This document shows positions 6,674 through 7,605 of a DNA stretch of 7,605 nt, one piece after another. How positions within the stretch are numbered: the first letter of the stretch is position 1; the number at the start of each line of letters is the position of its first letter. Origin of the DNA: Gammaproteobacteria bacterium (GTDB lineage Bacteria; Pseudomonadota; Gammaproteobacteria; Steroidobacterales; Steroidobacteraceae). The stretch covers positions 1-7,605 of the forward strand of contig VBNP01000046.1 of the NCBI GenBank assembly GCA_005877965.1, read 5' to 3'. The notes below the pieces were generated by a model, which saw only the letters and a list, made by a program, of their open reading frames with translations, was not told the DNA's origin and made no database searches. The position numbers were made by a program, and so were the translations under genes.

Positions 6674-6701
6674 TCTATAGGCGGCCCGGGGCCAAGGCAA
6701 A
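6674..6701 (-). promoter_or_regulatory. Probable promoter of tRNA-Val
   Basis: On the minus strand a TATAGA (6674-6679) -10 element lies 18 bases before the tRNA 5' end. Upstream is TTTGCC or TTGCCT (6695-6701) as a poor -35, with a 15-16 bp GC-rich spacer. The expected start leaves a leader of about 11 nt for RNase P removal. The spacing fits, but the -35 match is weak. Confidence 0.4.
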
Positions 6702-6811
6702 TCATCGCCGCGCCACCGTGAACCGCATCTGGACACGCGGGCGAGGCGCCGCGAGGCGACCCTTGCTAACATGCGCGCCCTTCACAATTGCAGACAGGTC
6801 GGCAGGTCCCC

Positions 6812-7605
6812 ATGACAGTCGTCACGCGCTTTGCGCCCAGTCCCACCGGGCTGCTGCACGTCGGCGGCGCGCGCACGGCGCTGTTCTGCTGGCTGTACGC
6901 GCGGCGCACGGGCGGCAGGTTCATTCTGCGTATCGAGGACACGGACCGGGAGCGTTCCACCGCGGAAGCGGTGCGGGTGATTCTCGAGGGCATGGCCTGG
7001 CTCGGGCTCGACGCGGACGAGGGTCCTTACTATCAAACGCAGCGTTTCGATCGTTACCGCGAGATCATTCGGGGCATGCTGCAGGCGGGCACCGCCTACC
7101 ACTGCTACTGCACGAAGCAGGAGCTGGATGCGCTGCGCGAGCAGCAGGTGGCGCGCAAGGAGAAGCCGCGCTACACCGGAATCTGCCGCAATCGCAGCGG
7201 GCCGCGCCCGGGAATCGATCCGGTGGTGCGCTTTCGCAATCCCGTGGATGGCACGGTGGTGGTGCAGGACCTGGTGCACGGGCCGGTGACGTTCCAGAAC
7301 GCGGAGCTCGATGACCTGATCATCGCGCGCTCGGACGGCACGCCGACCTACAACTTCTGCGTGGTGGTGGACGACATGGACATGGAAGTCACGCATGTCA
7401 TCCGCGGCGATGATCACCTGAACAACACGCCGCGGCAGATGAACATGCTGCAGGCGCTCGGCGCAACCCTGCCGCTCTACGCGCACGTGCCCATGATCCT
7501 GGGACCGGATGGCACCAAGCTCTCCAAGCGCCACGGCGCGGTGAGCGTGCTGCAGTACGAGGAGGACGGCTACCTGCCGGACGCACTCCTTAATTATCTG
7601 GTGCG
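6812..7605 (+). CDS. gltX: Glutamyl-tRNA synthetase, N-terminal part (runs off the window)
   Basis: A class I aminoacyl-tRNA synthetase that charges tRNA-Glu with glutamate in the cytoplasm. The first 264 codons are present; a full GltX is about 470 residues, so the anticodon-binding domain lies beyond the window edge. The ATG at 6812 fits the family start: MTVVTRFAPSPTG includes the glutamate/ATP-binding motif, followed by the HIGH-class signature as HVGG (16-19). Other landmarks are RIEDTDRERS (40-49), IRGDDHLNNTPRQ (197-209) and the KMSKS-class loop as KLSKR (236-240). The zinc-knuckle region has C98, C100 and C125, but Asn at 127 where E. coli GltX has His. The ribosome site is weak (AGG at 6804-6806, five bases from ATG). 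It diverges from tRNA-Val with 156 bases between. Frame and motifs are intact, so the gene appears functional as far as seen. Confidence 0.97.
   Translation, partial: MTVVTRFAPSPTGLLHVGGARTALFCWLYARRTGGRFILRIEDTDRERSTAEAVRVILEGMAWLGLDADEGPYYQTQRFDRYREIIRGMLQAGTAYHCYCTKQELDALREQQVARKEKPRYTGICRNRSGPRPGIDPVVRFRNPVDGTVVVQDLVHGPVTFQNAELDDLIIARSDGTPTYNFCVVVDDMDMEVTHVIRGDDHLNNTPRQMNMLQALGATLPLYAHVPMILGPDGTKLSKRHGAVSVLQYEEDGYLPDALLNYLV

Noticed and set aside
6782..7534. 250-codon open frame on the minus strand opposite gltX
   Set aside because: It lies antisense to a strongly conserved synthetase. Its His/Arg/Val-rich composition reflects complementary GC-rich codons, not a protein family.

Overview
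The window is GC-rich with proteobacterial coding style. GltX, a tRNA-Val and a Gly-rich/hydrophobic/Arg-rich C-terminal sorting tail together suggest a gammaproteobacterium, perhaps in or near the Xanthomonadales/Steroidobacterales. That placement is inference from gene content only; no rRNA or complete marker gene is present.

Layout. (1) 79-858 (+): a seven-helix, His-rich inner-membrane protein of unknown function. (2) 802-4710 (-): a 1302-residue secreted protein that fills more than half the window. It has a signal peptide, an N-terminal domain of the type that precedes SBBP propellers, seven SBBP beta-propeller blades, five tandem Ig-like repeats, a Gly-rich linker and a GlyGly-CTERM/rhombosortase-like membrane tail. 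A further 52 residues overlap the 3' end of gene 1. (3) 4711-5125: a gene-free stretch, less GC-rich in its middle. (4) 5126-5608 (-): a small exported cupin. (5) 5800-6425 (-): a VapBC/FitAB-type toxin-antitoxin operon. It has a good sigma70 promoter whose spacer holds a perfect inverted repeat, and its mRNA is probably leaderless. (6) 6581-6655 (-): tRNA-Val(CAC) with encoded CCA. (7) 6812-7605 (+): the first 264 codons of glutamyl-tRNA synthetase, cut by the window edge.

The right end (tRNA-Val diverging from gltX) is conserved translation housekeeping. From the toxin-antitoxin pair leftward the content is accessory: plasmid/island-style toxin-antitoxin, an orphan exported cupin, and a large repetitive surface protein facing a membrane protein of unknown function. 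I see no sign that these genes form one pathway. I did not find a convincing undescribed multi-gene system. The most unusual object is the large propeller/Ig protein, with its sorting tail followed by an unexpected extension into the convergent gene. The neatest regulatory object is the toxin-antitoxin promoter/operator.
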